Positions 8,947-9,652 of a stretch of 9,652 nt of DNA are shown one piece after another; the first letter of the stretch is position 1, and every line of letters starts with the position of its first letter. The stretch is from an uncultured Paenibacillaceae bacterium (GTDB lineage: Bacteria; Bacillota; Bacilli; Aneurinibacillales; Aneurinibacillaceae). Where the stretch lies: positions 1 to 9,652 of the forward strand of contig CAMLDI010000075.1 in assembly GCA_946478845.1 (NCBI GenBank), read 5' to 3'. Position numbers and translations under genes: made by a program. Below the pieces are notes generated by a model. That model made no database searches. It saw only the letters and a list, made by a program, of their open reading frames with translations, and was not told where the DNA came from.

Positions 8947-9591
8947 ATGAAATTAAACATGGCCTCCTATATAGACCATACCTTATTAAAGCCTGAAGCT
9001 ACAGGGGATCACATTGATCAACTATGCCGTGAAGCTGTACAAAATCATTTTTTTTCCGTGTGTATAAATCCCTATTGGGTAAAGCGAGCCCACAAGAATT
9101 TAGCAGGCACTAAAGTGAAAGTAGCAACCGTTGCAGGATTTCCTCTTGGAGCTTCCAGTCCGGCATTGAAGGCGCTGGAAGCTAAATTAAGCGTAACTGA
9201 TGGAGCAGATGAAATCGATATGGTGATTAATATTGGCGCTTTAAAATCAGGGGAAAAAGAGGTTGTGTTAGAAGATATCAAGGGGGTTGTCCAGGCAACG
9301 AATGGCCGGATCGTAAAGGTCATTTTGGAAACTGGATTATTAACAAGAGATGAGATTATTGAGGCCTGTTTAATCAGTAAAGAAGCGGGTGCCCATTTTG
9401 TGAAGACTTCAACAGGATTTTTGGCAGGAGGGGCGACAATCGAAGATGTAGCATTAATGCGCCAAACTGTTGGTCCCAATATGGGGGTAAAAGCGTCTGG
9501 CGGAATTCGGGAAAAACAGCAAGCACTGGCCATGATTCAAGCAGGTGCAACTCGCCTTGGCACCAGCAGTGGATTGAAGCTCCTTTATTAG
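8947..9591 (+). CDS. deoC: Deoxyribose-phosphate aldolase DeoC
   Basis: Class I aldolase that splits 2-deoxyribose 5-phosphate into glyceraldehyde 3-phosphate and acetaldehyde in deoxynucleoside breakdown. The 214-residue TIM-barrel protein has the family segments YIDHTLLKP (8-16), SVCINPYWV (37-45), GFPLGA (64-69), DEIDMVINIGAL (88-99), VKVILETGLL (123-132), VKTSTG (152-157) and VKASGGIR (181-188). By comparison with E. coli DeoC, K153 is the Schiff-base lysine, K182 the second active-site lysine and D91 the proton-relay aspartate; all are present. The protein is slightly shorter at the C-terminus than many (about 220), ending GTSSGLKLLY. The frame is open upstream to 8869, but that would overlap the Nudix gene; AAGGAG places the start at 8947 or at GTG 8944. 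Its terminator overlaps its stop codon. Confidence 0.97.
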   Translation: MKLNMASYIDHTLLKPEATGDHIDQLCREAVQNHFFSVCINPYWVKRAHKNLAGTKVKVATVAGFPLGASSPALKALEAKLSVTDGADEIDMVINIGALKSGEKEVVLEDIKGVVQATNGRIVKVILETGLLTRDEIIEACLISKEAGAHFVKTSTGFLAGGATIEDVALMRQTVGPNMGVKASGGIREKQQALAMIQAGATRLGTSSGLKLLY

Positions 9592-9603
9592 GGGCTTTTT
9601 TTT
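9577..9603 (+). terminator. Rho-independent terminator overlapping the deoC stop codon
   Basis: AAGCTCC (9577-9583) pairs with GGGGCTT (9591-9597), with one G-U pair, across a seven-base loop TTTATTA. A run of eight T (9596-9603) follows. The stop codon TAG (9589-9591) lies at the end of the loop and the first base of the 3' arm, so the hairpin is partly coding sequence. Confidence 0.85.
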
Positions 9604-9652
9604 GTAGCACAATTGGATTATTCACATAAGTTAGTAAGGACAAATGACTAGT

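Noticed and set aside
9613..9652. Possible promoter and start of a next gene (TTGGAT at 9613, AAGGA at 9636-9640, ATG at 9644)
   Set aside because: Only three codons are visible, the ribosome binding site is just three bases from the ATG, and no -10 box is convincing.
9647..9652. Window ends on ACTAGT, a SpeI site
   Set aside because: A six-base palindrome at the edge is easily chance and tells nothing about the biology; it could mark a clone end but this cannot be judged here.

Overview
The window looks like a chromosomal stretch from a low-GC Firmicute, most likely a member of the Bacillales. DnaK is of the Gram-positive type: it lacks the N-terminal insert of proteobacterial DnaK and closely resembles Bacillus DnaK as I remember that sequence. 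The gene order grpE-dnaK-dnaJ-prmA-rsmE-mtaB is the classic Firmicute heat-shock operon, and the ribosome binding sites are strong AGGAGG types. Every gene is on the + strand and the genes are tightly packed. I see no phage, IS, CRISPR or RNA gene.

Positions 1-8413 form the heat-shock operon. At the spot normally held by the hrcA-grpE junction there is instead a complete 516-codon chaperonin gene of the archaeal/eukaryotic (thermosome/CCT-like) type. This matches the 'group III' bacterial chaperonins described from Carboxydothermus hydrogenoformans and other Firmicutes, whose genes also lie in the hsp70 operon. The first 34 bases may hold the last codons of hrcA. The chaperonin is followed by grpE, dnaK and dnaJ (the Hsp70 machine). 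Then come three enzymes of the translation apparatus: prmA (ribosomal protein L11 methyltransferase), rsmE (16S rRNA m3U1498 methyltransferase) and mtaB (tRNA t6A37 methylthiotransferase). A hairpin between dnaK and dnaJ may tune relative expression. A clear intrinsic terminator after mtaB (8422-8450) ends the operon.

Positions 8508-9603 hold a second small unit: a Nudix hydrolase, probably of the diadenosine-polyphosphate type, followed by deoC (deoxyribose-phosphate aldolase). It ends in a terminator that overlaps the deoC stop codon. The last 49 bases show no supportable gene.

The most notable feature is the physical coupling of an Hsp70 system to a lidded, GroES-independent chaperonin in a Bacillales-like background. 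Smaller points are an acidic insertion near the C-terminus of PrmA, stop codons that lie within or directly against the next gene's Shine-Dalgarno sequence at four junctions, and the dnaK-dnaJ hairpin.
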